From Adiantum capillus-veneris (Eukaryota; Streptophyta; Polypodiopsida; Polypodiales; Pteridaceae): a DNA stretch of 64,000 nucleotides. The notes below the pieces were generated by a model that was not told the origin of the DNA, did not search any database, and saw only the letters and a list, made by a program, of their open reading frames with translations. Position 1 is the stretch's first letter, and the number at the start of each line of letters is the position of its first letter. The DNA lies in contig CM043952.1 in assembly GCA_014529385.2 (NCBI GenBank), positions 61,702,119 through 61,766,118 on the forward strand, read 5' to 3'. Positions 45,910 through 56,642 of the stretch are shown here, in pieces. The position numbers were made by a program, and so were the translations under genes.

Positions 45910-47150
45910 GTGTATACAAAGGCCCAAAGAAAACCTATCGATGGGAGCAATGGAGTCTATGATGGTCCATCGATAGTTAAGGAAATAGAGTTAGCAGACC
46001 CAGGAGAAGAGTCTAAACCTGTCTTCATTGCCCAAGATCTGACAGTGACTGAGGAGTGTGTACATAAAGAGCTTCTCAAGGAATTCAGAAATATATTTGC
46101 TTGGACATATCATGATATGAAAGGTGTTCCACCTTCCGTGGTGCAGCACACAATCCCCATTAATAGCATGGCTAAACCAGTTTAGCAACAACGACCCTAC
46201 CCAATGAATCCTAAATATGCAAAGATCGTTCAAGAAGAGATTGAAAAGCTTGTGGAATGTGGATTCATATACCCTATTGAGCACTCAGAATGGGTGTCTC
46301 CAATAGTGATTGTGTCAAAAAGAATGGGAAACTCAGAGTGTGCGTAGGTCTCAAGAAGGTCAATGCCGCCACTAGGAGGGACCATTACCCCTTGCCATAT
46401 TCAGAACATGTGCTTGAAAGAGTTGCAGGGAAGGAAGCTTATAGCTTTTTAGATGGGTACTCTGGCTACAATCAAATCACAATTGCGCTGGAGGACCAAG
46501 CTAAAACAGCCTTTATAACCAATGGCTGGAGGACCCAATTTGGAGTGTTCGCATTTCGTGTTATTGCTTTTGGCTTAACCAATGCCCCGGCTACCTTTCA
46601 AAGATTAGTAAATGCTGCTTTTAGAGAATATTTGAGGGAGTTTTGTGAAGTTTTCTTAGATGACCTTTGTGTTTATTCCTCTTGGAAAGAACATCTATCA
46701 TGCTTACGAAAAGTGTTTGAGAAGTGCAGATTGTACCACATCTCCTTAAATCCTTTCAAATGCCAATTTTGGGTTAAACATGGAGTCATTTTAGGGCATA
46801 TAGTGTCCAAAAATGGGATTTCCACAGATGAGAGCAAAATTAAAGCCATTGCTGAATTGCCACCACCTACAAACTATAAGGGAGTTCAAAGATTCATGGG
46901 CCATGTTGGTTATTACCGACGGTTTATTTTGAACTTTTCCGAGATAGCTCATCCTTTGCACAAGCTTCTTATTGAGTTCCACTGGATTGCGGAGTGTGAC
47001 TATGCTTATGAGTCATTGAAAAAGACCTTGACTAGCGCTCCTATTCTACGAGTGCCCGATTGGAATGTAATTTTCCATGTGCATATTGATGCATCAAACT
47101 TTGCTATTGGGTGTGTTCTAGCTCAACCAGGAGAACATAAATTGGACTAA
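45910..47150 (+). pseudogene. Reverse transcriptase and RNase H start (element D)
   Basis: The N-terminal piece (45910-46185) ends at an in-frame TAG after NSMAKPV. The main piece (46290-47150) carries YSFLDGYSGYNQITI, FGLTNAPATFQRLV, active site EVFLDDLCVYS, FMGHVGYYRRFI and VHIDASNFAIGCVLAQPG. The catalytic motif is FLDD rather than YxDD. It includes a short insertion, TNGWRTQFG. The frameshift near 46310 lies inside a conserved block. Confidence 0.9.
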
Positions 47151-47583
47151 CGCATCAGCTTTGCAAGTCGTCAATTGAATGATGCCGATAGAAACTACAC
47201 CACTATAGAGCGAGAAGGTTTAGGTATGATTTATGCAGTGAAAAAATTTCGCTACTACCTTCTGGCCAACAAGTTTGTTTTCTATGTTGATCATCAAGCC
47301 TTGTTGTATCTCGTAAATAAACCTTGTTCCACGGGAAGAATTACACGATGGTTGCTAATTCTCCTTGAGTTTGATTTTACCATTGTGGATACCTGGTAAA
47401 AGACATGTCATGGCGGATCATTTGTCTCGCATACCCAATGGTGAAGCCCCTACTGGAGTTGATGATGAATTACCTGATACTTCTCTATTCCTAGTCGAAA
47501 CCATAGCTAAATGGAGTGAGAAGATTGTGAACTTTCTAATTAATGGTTTTCTACCCAAAGAGCTTCGTAAGGACATAGCTTGA
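47151..47583 (+). pseudogene. RNase H (element D)
   Basis: DRNYTTIEREGLGMIYAVKK, FYVDHQALLYL and, after a frameshift at about 47390, MADHLSRIPNGEAPTG. A stop separates it from the RT ORF (47148-47150). The catalytic residues are all visible across the broken frames. Confidence 0.85.
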
Positions 47584-48763
47584 AAACTGTTAAAAGAATG
47601 TGAACCTTACTCTCTCATTGCAGGGACTCTCTACAGGCTAGGGAAGGATGATATTCTGAGACGTTGTGCCCGTGAGGATGAGTATTTGTACATACTGCAA
47701 GAAGCCCACATGGGTATAACCGGAGGACATTTCTCGGGGGTACTAACAGCTAGGAAGGTGTTGCAATCAGGCTATTGGTGGCCAACCTTATTTAAGGATG
47801 CATCACTTTTTGCAAAAGGATGTGATGAATGCCAACGTTACAAGATCACTCAACGAAAGGATAGGATGCCCTTACATCCTGTTAAAGTGACTCAACCCAT
47901 TAGGAGAAACTTGGACTCAATTTTGGGCCCTGTAAGAAACGCCAACTCAGCATAGAGAGAGGTAATTATGAAAAATGCAAAAGTTTTTTTTTGGAATTCT
48001 ATTTCTCATAGTACATACGTAAAAGTTTGCTCAATCACTTAAATGCATGCTCGTACAAAATTCTTTTCGAGAGCCCAACTTAAGTGTGAGTGAGATTGTG
48101 AGTGACAATGGTACTCATTTTATAAATGGAGTAATCAAAGAACTCCCTACTAACTTCATGATAGCTCACCATAAGTCCACACTTTATTATCCCCAAGCAA
48201 ATGGCCAAGCTGAGAGCACCAATAAAACCTTAATCTCTATCTTGACCAAAACGGTGGAAGCTCATCGCACAGATTGGGATTTAAAGTTAACTTTAGCTTT
48301 ATGGGCTAATCGTACTGCGTACAAAGTTTCCATTAATTGCACACCGTTTAAGATGGTGTATGGCCAAGAAGCGGTTATGCCATGGCAGTTTGTCGTTCCT
48401 AGTCTTCGAGTAGCTACTCAAGAAGGTTGGGATGGTAACCCTTTAGTTGAGCGATTATATATCCTTGAAAGGCTAGATGAAGAGAGACAATTAGCTGTGC
48501 AAAATGCACTTGTGGAGAAAGATAGGAGGAAGAAATGGTTTGACCATCATCTAAAGAACAAAGATATCAATGTTGGTGATAAAATCCTTATGTATGGAGT
48601 GTGTAACAAAAATAAAAAGTTGAAATATGCGAGAAAAGGACCATATAGAGTATGTGAGATCACCCCACAAGGAACCATTCGTGTGGAGACTCTTGATGGA
48701 GTTGAAACCATTGGATTCCTCAATGGGAGCAAATTTAAAAGATACTATGATCCTTTAAGCTAA
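47584..48763 (+). pseudogene. Integrase with internal deletion (element D)
   Basis: The H2C2 domain is intact (EAHMGITGGHFSGVLTARKV to CDECQRYK, 47686-47850). After HPVKVTQPIRRN the expected core start is missing: about 60-70 residues including the first catalytic Asp are replaced by non-coding sequence (about 47930-48060). The rest (48047-48763) keeps IVSDNGTHF (second Asp), NGQAESTN (Glu), the GPY motif (ARKGPYRVCEI) and ends KRYYDPLS. There is no chromodomain. It cannot integrate on its own. Confidence 0.88.
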
Positions 48764-49771
48764 GAGGAGCTACGTGCCATCCATACGAAAAAGACAGCCA
48801 AGGCTCAAACAGAATTGAAAAAGATACAAGATCAAGCTGAGGCAAAAGTGCGCCAACAACGCATAAGACGCCAGCGAGAGGCTAACCTTGGAGTTACACA
48901 TGCATTCCACATTGAAACAGAGGATGATTGGTTGGACTCTGATACGCCTCTATGATACTCTATTGAGTTAAACAATGCCTATGGAAAAGTGCTATATAAC
49001 GCCTTATTGGACACGGGTGCTAAATATAATCTGCTATCATATGGGGTGTGGTGTCAGTTAAGGAAGCTACCTCTATCTGAGAGTATTATCCAAGTCAAGG
49101 GTGTCAACAAGAAAAAAACTATGGTTTTTGGAATCTAGCATACTTCTGTCAGTTATGACAATGGGGTTGTAGCTCAAGACTTTTTGGTCATGCCTACTGG
49201 AACTATGGAGGGTAATATAAACCTAGGACGCACGTGGATGATAGCCACCAAATGCACTATTGATTGGGGGACTGGGGGTGTCACAACGCAAAAACCAATT
49301 CTTATCCCTACCACTCAAGCCATAGTCCCTGAGATATTACCTAAGGAAATAAAACCCAAGACATTGCATGTCCAGGAGGTTGAACCATACGTCCCCATAG
49401 CCCAACTCTCTAGTGCTTCAACTGATGTAGTTGAAAGAAAGCTTGAGACACACAAGAACCATTCTAATATAACAAAGAAAACATACAAGTGGGTCCCTAA
49501 AGCTTCTTTACCATGGCTGATGCTAAAAAACGGAAGCCTCGTAAGAAACGTCCCACTCACTCCAAGAAATGTAAAGAAACATTGCGTTGGATTCCTAAAC
49601 GACTATTGGAAGCCCAAGGATACTATGAAGGAAATGATCATATCTGGGTGCCCAAACGTAAATTGTACTCTTACCTGGCACCTGGCCCATGTAAACCCAA
49701 TCCTGTGGCTCCAAAACAAATTGAAAATCGTGGAAAGAAAAAAATCACGGAATGTTATACACCCACTCTAG
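48764..49771 (+). pseudogene. Second retropepsin-like domain after integrase (element D)
   Basis: In the same frame as the integrase, separated only by stops at 48761 (TAA), 48953 (TGA) and 49136 (TAG). A charged helical linker (48764-48900) leads to NALLDTGAKYNLLSYGVW, with an intact DTGA at 49010-49021. DFLVMPTGTMEGNINLGRTW and MIATKCTIDW are the retropepsin end. In-frame continuity implies that the ancestral Pol carried this domain as an integrase extension. The conventional protease of this element has a mutated DGG site. Confidence 0.78.
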
Positions 49772-50110
49772 AGCTAGTTTGGGTACCAAAGAAAAAATGA
49801 TTTGTTCCACCTAGCTTAGGAACAGGGAAATCAAATGAAGCTTCTTGCTCTTCATGTAGTTCCTATACGCAAATAGAAGCTTCGACACAACCTCCACCTA
49901 CCATTGTACATATCCATACAAGCAAGAAAGAGTTTGCACCTCCCGTTGTAGGTTCACCACCTACAATCATGGGAGAGTACCTTACCACCCTTGCAACTAG
50001 ATGAAACACATAGGGCGATCGAAAACTATTGGTTAAAGCCTTCACCCATAACAACTTGGAACAATTGGTTTCAAAAGGTGATGACATCATTCCAAAAGGT
50101 ATGATCTACC
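49480..50110 (+). pseudogene. W-[VI]-P-K repeat segment (element D)
   Basis: Motifs YKWVPKAS (near 49489), LRWIPKRL, IWVPKRKL and LVWVPKKK, spaced about 30-40 residues and very basic (RKPRKKRPTHSKK). A frameshift near 49513 separates the first from the rest (49513-49800). The region then runs to the internal polypurine tract. Same position and motif as in element C. Confidence 0.7.
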
Positions 50111-50112
50111 CA

Positions 50113-50215
50113 AGGAAGGGGGGAGTGTTTGCTGACATCCATCATTCACTTGCTTTCCTCTCAACCTTCCTCCCTGACCTCTCAATCTCCAATCCTAGGG
50201 AATGTATATATAAAG
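50113..50215 (+). promoter_or_regulatory. Internal polypurine tract and TATA box (element D)
   Basis: AGGAAGGGGGG at 50113-50123, followed by TG at 50126 and TATATATAAAG at 50205-50215. The 11-mer is identical to the terminal tract at 51982-51992. An ATG (50411) follows about 200 bp after the TATA box. Confidence 0.6.
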
Positions 50216-50410
50216 CCTTATACTAGTTCTAGCAAACAAACAAAAAAAGAAATAAAAAAGAAAAAAAGTAAAAGAGCAAGAGCGACTAGCAACGAGAAAG
50301 CACCCTATCAGATCCTACACATAAGTCTAAATTCACCATGTCACATCAAGCAGCACACAAAAACAACTCAGGTTTTAAAGACCTAACCAAATCTATCTGT
50401 ATTCTCAGAG

Positions 50411-50832
50411 ATGGCTAGTTCACCAGAGGCATGCGCTTTTATTTTTGATGAAAAGTACCCTTTTTTTTTTCTCAAGTGTTTCACATCTGCTACCCTGTAC
50501 TTTCTTGCGAATGGGATTTGGTAGAGAGACTTGTGCGTGAGCGAAATTTTGAGGAGTTAGAATGGCTGATACGTCTATGGATAACTAGTGATCCCTACCC
50601 AGTAGCGAATGTTTCTCCGGTGGCACATGCTTATTCTTTTGCACAAGATGAGTATCCACGCATCGCGAGGTTCTTGATTAACACGCTTGCGCAAGAGGAT
50701 GATGAAGAAGAAATAATAGAGACCGAGGAAGACTATGGCCTCACGGAAAATGATTTCGTTTATCTAGATGATGAGGATAGAGGCCTAGCCTTAGGGTGGC
50801 CACCCAGTTTATATAATATCCTCTTTCCTTGA
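50411..50832 (+). CDS. Small acidic accessory ORF (element D), frame broken at T10
   Basis: The ATG at 50411 opens MASSPEACAFIFDEKYP and meets ten T (50461-50470). After this the long frame continues in another register (to 50832): WDLVERLVRERNFEELEWLI, AHAYSFAQDEYPRIARFLIN, then EDDEEEIIETEEDYG and LGWPPSLYNILFP. About 140 residues in all, strongly acidic at the end, no known fold. It is positioned to be expressed from the internal TATA box. Either polymerase slippage on T10 or an indel explains the break. Confidence 0.55.
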
Positions 50833-51981
50833 TTCTAAAAGGGATGACAGATAGGTAGGTTAGGGGTCTGGATTGTGTTTTGAGTTTGTTTTCTAGGAGT
50901 TTTAATTTTTCACTTATATGGATTTCCATCCACATGGCTGAGGACATCTGCTTCGACGAAATGAGCAAATCCATACCTCCAGGTGTACTACTTTCCATGA
51001 TTCATGTTGGTGGATATGTATAATTGCTAATAATGATGTTTCATGGTTTGTTTGAGTGCAATAGTTATGTTTGTTATCTGCCATTATAGATGTATAAATT
51101 TGTCTTTGCTTAAGTTGATGAAACTAGAGTTTAATCTTATGAATGAGCCTTGAGATTAGGAGACCGTGACTTTAGGTTAACTCATTTACTTGACCACTAG
51201 GCCTAGCTGATAAAATTATCTGAGTATTTGAGACCTTAGGAATGTTTAAGGCATAGAGAAGCTTGCTCACTTAAACAACAAAAACACTAGTGAGAATACA
51301 AAGGAAATGGAAGCAAAAAACATAAGTGTCACAAATGAAAAATCTAATGCTGGAAGAGAAATCCTGGCTTGATTTGGTACTTCACTCACATGTATTGTCT
51401 ATGGTACTAGAGCCCTAGAGGTTCCCAGTGTGGGTGCTTTTCTTTGAGAAGCAAAAAGCCCCGGACATACAAAATAAGCACACACGTCAAATGATTGTGA
51501 ACCAAAGTAAAAAACAAAAAAAAACAAAAAAATTGAATGACATTTAAAAGACTTCCATCGAGCTTACAGTTAACATTTCAAGCTTTTGTTTGCAGTTGTG
51601 AGAGCTAGTTGGCTAATGAAAGCTGAAAAGCACAATTAGGGAATCTTGCATTTAGATAATCTTCTTAGCTTAGCTAGTACTAGAGTAGTTGTTTTAACCT
51701 TAGTCATAGCTAACTAATTGATATACTCACCCATAAGCCCAAAACTCTCGATTAATTAATTTACTCAAAGTGTGATTTATTTGTTCTTAATGGCAATCTA
51801 ACATTTCATAAATCTTGCATTTACTCATTTCCACATGTACTTTACATTCCCCTCATGATTTATGGCCATATAATTCCGCTTGCTGAAAAGTGACTTTGCC
51901 TTGCAGATTCAAATCCAGATGCTCTACAACATGGACATAACAAGCTTCAACTCAATAGCTTCCGAGGACGGAATCTACATG
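50833..51981 (+). other. Non-coding 3' region of element D
   Basis: AT-rich, no ORF above noise and no repeat family recognised; it ends at the terminal polypurine tract. Confidence 0.6.
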
Positions 51982-51992
51982 AGGAAGGGGGG
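51982..51992 (+). other. Terminal polypurine tract of element D
   Basis: AGGAAGGGGGG, two bases before the 3' LTR. Confidence 0.9.
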
Positions 51993-51994
51993 CA

Positions 51995-52592
51995 TGTTAA
52001 CCCTCATGGCTCACGGACACCCTATCGCCTATGACGGACGCCGTATTATTTATTTAGTAGAGTCACGCATCGGGCTTGTCGGTCCAATAGGAAAAGGGTA
52101 GAGTGATCGTCGATGATAGGCGCACTCTAACTGGAATACGCAAGGGTTAGTTGGCTAAGCATGGGCGCCCAAATGTGAATGGGGCGAGCTCATATAAAAG
52201 CCACCTAAACCTAAAATTGACCTATTCTCTCAGTGTGCAATAGAAGAAGTTCTCTTGCCCTATCTCCATCCCCATCTCCATTGTGTGCTCACAGGTGTGT
52301 GTGTGTGTGTGTGTGTGCTCACAGGTGTGCGTGTGCTTGAGGGAGAGAGTGTGTGTGTGATCGAGCATTGCGACGGCACCTGCGGCGGCGGGGCGGTTAA
52401 GCGCAGTACGGCGGCAGCTCCCTCTTCTTCGCGGCGAGGAATCCTTCATGGCGACAAGCGCAGGGAGGTGAGTGACACACCCCTGCTCTCTGTGAGCTTG
52501 CTAGGCCTGCTAGTTGTGTGCTTGCAGCCTTTGTGGCTCGCACACGGTGCTCGGCAAGTCCCTAGCTCCGACACGTGTGGCAGACGCGTACA
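51995..52592 (+). repeat. 3' LTR of element D
   Basis: 598 bp, TGTTAACCC...GCGTACA. TATAAAAG at 52193-52200. A GT run at about 52294-52319 is interrupted and longer overall than in the 5' LTR. It carries 17 bp that the 5' LTR lacks, next to GCGGCGA. Open frames across it are not genes. Confidence 0.95.
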
Positions 52593-52597
52593 TTTGC

Positions 52598-54080
52598 ATA
52601 CTTCCAAAAATGCCAAAAATTTATTTTTGCATATGTGTGAAACTATGGTTTATGGTTGACCTAAAGGTCAGAGTTGTCTTGCATCACGTTTATGGTGATG
52701 GAATGTTATCATATGATGTATGGGAACTCATGGATTGATGTGGATGCCTCATATGCATGGTCGTGATTGCTTTCCACCTTCCTAGGTCAAAACTAGCTCT
52801 ATGTTCTAGGGAGGTGAAGTGCAGATATGATGCATCAACTTTGCATGGTTGGATGTGGTCAAAATTGGATTTTTATAACACTATTAGTTGTTGGTCAGAA
52901 TCTTTTTATGCATGAAATAATCACTTCTTAAGGGTCACATGTGTGTAGACTCCGATTGATTGCAGGGGATGTGTCAAACTCCAAGTGTGGGAGTTGGTTC
53001 GGTGTGATTATGATTCATGGTCAAGGGCTGAGATTTCCTTATGGATTGTGGTTGATATTCTTTAGTGTAAGCAGGTGTGGCTCATGGTTTTTTTTTCTGG
53101 ATTTGGTTATGCTGCCGGAATTTTTTTGCAGCCATGTTATGTTCTTAAAGTGGTTATGCAAGATTGGTCGTGCCTCACCCGAGTTGGGTGGAGTGCTTGC
53201 CCATGTTATTATGGTTTTGAAATCGGATCATGAAGTGATTTGGATGGTTTATGGCAGACGTATAAGGGTAGAGACCCTGTACAATTTAATTGCTTGGGAA
53301 AGATTGTTTGTGCATCTAGGAAGTGCTATTGTGAATGGATTCATGTGTTATGTTTCTCATGGCAACGTCGCTACAAGACTAGGATCACCTAGATCGCTTA
53401 GCCTTAGACTAAAGGGTCGCTGACCTGGGGCTTTGCTAGATCGAGGGTGTTGCCTAGGTCTTCTTCTTTTTGTTAGGGTCATCTACCCGGATAGTGTGTT
53501 GGGGGTTGAATGACCTACATGGCTAACGTGTCGGAGATTTATCCTTCTCTTTTCCTAAACACCCGGTGTTGGGCATCGAAGAGGTGTGGCACCTAAACTG
53601 GTATGGTTGGTGTTGATACCCTACCACCTACTGGTACTTGGGATCTTTTCAGATCTCGGGTTCATGGAGGGAGACGAAGCGGCCTCAGTCTATATCTGGC
53701 TCAGGTAGGTTGGAGGTGTTATGGCTCGCTCTCGGCGAAGTGAAATTCTCTTTGTCCGCTGTAGAGCAGAAGTAGATGGATTGACCGGTCGATCCCTACA
53801 CAGGGTCCGGTGCTCCGCTAGTTGTTTTGTCATAAACTTTTTTGATGTTATGGTATACCCAAATTTTGTCATTGCAATCTATGTGTACAAAAGAGGACAT
53901 AGCCTAAAACAACTATTTTTCATCAAGTTTCTAATTGTCTTGATTAGAGAAATTTAGTCTCAGTATTTAGAAGAATTCAATTTACCAAATGGAGATCAAT
54001 TTTTATAATCTCCTCTTTTAAGTTGCCTATCCTTTAGTATATACCACTACGAGCTCTTTCAAAAAGTACCAATAATAATA
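52598..54080. other. Unassigned DNA right of element D
   Basis: Contains open frames (for example 52941-53423) without recognised motifs. Confidence 0.5.
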
Positions 54081-54531
54081 ATGGCCAGTGCAAGAATAAC
54101 TTTCAAAGCCTACAAAGACTTGTACAAAGCTGTCACATTAGATCACAGGAAAAAGGGACTATTTAGATTTCTATCAATACCTTACAGTGTGAGATTTGCA
54201 AAGAAATGTGCTAATAATGATGTTGTCAGCTTATTAGGTGGGTTTCAGTGTGTGGATGATAATGTGCCCATGGAAGAGAGAAAATTCTTTTGCCAACAAT
54301 GAGTTCAACAATGTGCACATTGACTTACTGAAGCTTCAAGGGTCAATCAAGTTTTATGATTTGACACCACCGGAAGAGTGTGATGGTGAATTCATCTTTT
54401 CTTTGAAGCTCAATGAGTGCAAGGTTTTGAAAGGTCAACATCTCAAAAGGGTAAGCATTACCTTGATGAACAGGGCCTTGGTGGGCATCGATGTTGAAAC
54501 AAGGGAAACACGTGTTTTGGGATTCAATTGA
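54081..54531 (+). pseudogene. Possible gene fragment, frameshifted, family unknown
   Basis: The ATG at 54081 opens MASARITFKAYKDLYKAVTL and runs to about 54273. A neighbouring frame then continues with FNNVHIDLLKLQGSIKFYDL, TPPEECDGEFIFSLKLNECK and VLKGQHLKRVSITLMNRALV to a TGA at 54529. Composition is ordinary and non-repetitive, unlike the surrounding transposons, and the two halves together give about 145 residues. I do not recognise the family. It could be a pseudogene of a host gene or one exon of a larger gene. Confidence 0.4.
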
Positions 54532-54871
54532 AGAAGAATGTTTGCTGGCTTGTAGATTTTCATCTCTTGAATGGGACTCATGAGTCCCTCAGGTGGTATT
54601 TCTATTGGTTGGACACGTCCTCAACTCAATCTAATTCATTAGTGTGCAACAACTCCTAGTTGTAGAATCCTATGTGGAAGATAAGTGCATATGTGGCATA
54701 CTATCTTGAATACTATCCTATATGTATACCTTTTTCTTTGTATGGCTATGTCTAATTCAAAGACCCCACCCGGATATCTATTCCATCTTTACAAATATAG
54801 CTTATGTTGTACATATCCTTATGCTAAGGTATTATTTGCATTTTGTAACTTGTCCACTTTACTGAAGTTAG

Positions 54872-54873
54872 TG

Positions 54874-54952
<79 letters not shown>
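54872..54952. repeat. (CT)n-(CA)n microsatellite
   Basis: CT at about 54872-54906, then CA to about 54952. Confidence 0.97.
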
Positions 54953-54953
<1 letters not shown>

Positions 54954-55059
54954 TGTGTAGCTACGGCTTTGTTCCCCTTTAGCTTTCACACAATAAACTC
55001 AACAATTTCAATCATACTCCAGCTATTGACGTTATTCCGCAACAGGAAAGACAAAGATT

Positions 55060-55560
55060 GTAGGTTTTAGATTTGGTATGTTGCAAGTTGAATGGCACTT
55101 GGTAGGAGATTTGAAAACTCTAAAGTGTATGTTAGGATGCAAACAAGGTACTATGACCCTCTATCTATGCATTTATTACTACCAAAGTAAGTCTCAACAA
55201 TCACTCAAGCCAAGGGTGCAAAGGCCAACAAGTCAAAGGGTGAAAAGGGAAAGGGTAGCAAAGGTGGAGTCAACTCTATGAAAAGTGTGCCCACTATGCA
55301 AATAGTGAGTAAAGCACTATAGCAATGGTTTCAAGGTATCCTTAGTTGTGACCAAAGTGTACCCCTCAATCGGGACACGAAAGACCCAAAGGATCCTATT
55401 TTACACATTCCACTAGCAAATGTTCATGTGTGCACCCTTCATGCACGTTTGAGAATTCTTGATAAGTTGTTGATGTTCAATATTAATTATGCTTGGAATA
55501 TAGAGATTGCACAAAGAAGGGAACAATGTATAAGAGAATGTGATGCCATTCTATCGAGTG
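55060..55560 (+). pseudogene. Broken coding-like remnant
   Basis: Frames with a Lys-rich stretch (about 55200-55275) and IPLANVHVCTLHARLRILDK (about 55417-55476) suggest an old protein-coding or transposon remnant. Not assignable. Confidence 0.3.
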
Positions 55561-55579
55561 TCACTCTCCATGGCGGTGT

Positions 55580-55598
55580 CGGGGGGGGGGGGGGGGGG
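55580..55598. repeat. Poly-G run
   Basis: About 19 G. Confidence 0.9.
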
Positions 55599-56246
55599 AT
55601 ATGTGTTTGAAACGTAAACCGGGAAGGCGTCGGGCCTCTGGCTATGAGAGGTGTGAGAGACAATAGAAACAACAGGTGCAAATGGCTATGGAAATCATCG
55701 TAAACTTCAATTAATCAAGTCAAGATTTAAATACAACTTAATCCTTAGCCAAGGCGGGATGTTTGCAGCATCGTCACTTGGATCAGCTAAAAATTAGGGG
55801 TTTAAGATCTCTTTTTACAAAATTAATCGGGCTGTTAATGACATTGGGACTTAATAGGATGATTAATCAACCTTTGGACTGATGACAGTGATGGAAATTT
55901 TTGCATGTCGCTTTATCTGCTTCAACTACCTTCAAGGTTCTGCAAACTTCATTTAAGTTCATTGTGTCAGTCATCATGCTTCAATTATTGTAAATTGTTC
56001 TGCAGCTTTCTGCTTCGTGTGCTTCGCACTGCCTTAATTGCCATTCTCAAGCTTTGACTTTCTCCTCTAATTGACTTGCTCCCATGGCTTATTTCATCGC
56101 CTTGGTATGGCTCCCCTCCGTTCATTCGCTTTTCTCTTCTTCCTTGCATGTCAAGAGTGAGAGATGGCGAGCCCCTTCTTCTTCTTGTCAAGCTATCCCC
56201 CGCCTTCTCCCTTCCTCATCTCCCGTTTGTCTCCTTATTGCTTATG

Positions 56247-56249
<3 letters not shown>

Positions 56250-56321
<72 letters not shown>
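56250..56321. repeat. (GA)n microsatellite abutting element F
   Basis: A GA run ends directly at the LTR of F (56322). F therefore inserted at or beside a GA tract, or the tract expanded after insertion. Confidence 0.95.
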
Positions 56322-56323
<2 letters not shown>

Positions 56324-56642
56324 TAAAGAAAGAGGATGCAAGAGAGATACACAAGACAAGCACAAAGCACACAGAGATGGAAAGCTTCTTCTTCTTCTCT
56401 AAGAAAAGAGAGTACAAAATGACTAAGTGCTAAAACTGAAAAGTAGCACATATGTACATGCGGTCACTAAGTGTGAACTCGCTAGAAGCGTACTAGGCTG
56501 GCACTATAAGTGTAGTCCAGCTGTAGAATCACTGGCAGAGATCCTCCGTGTCGGTCACCTAACGCGCCAGTGAGTAAATGCCGTAAGCGGCCAAGACCCG
56601 TAGTGGATGCCAGCTCAAGATGTAGAGCTCAACATCTCAACA
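56322..56642 (-). repeat. 3' LTR of element F
   Basis: Minus strand TGTTGAGATGTTGAGC...CTTTACA. Confidence 0.95.

Larger units (their letters stand above)
39231..52592 (+). mobile_element. Element D: structurally complete Ty3/gypsy retrotransposon (13.4 kb)
   Basis: Bounded by two LTRs (39231-39815 and 51995-52592) and by TTTGC on both sides (39226-39230, 52593-52597), which proves a single insertion. PBS and terminal polypurine tract abut the LTRs. Order is Gag, protease, RT, RNase H, integrase, second retropepsin, W-x-P-K segment, internal polypurine tract with TATA box, small acidic ORF. There is no chromodomain. Stops, frameshifts and an integrase deletion make it non-autonomous now. Gag start and overall plan match element C. 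Confidence 0.95.

Noticed and set aside
50476-50832. Envelope-like protein in element D
   Set aside because: No signal peptide, no transmembrane segment and a strongly acidic tail.
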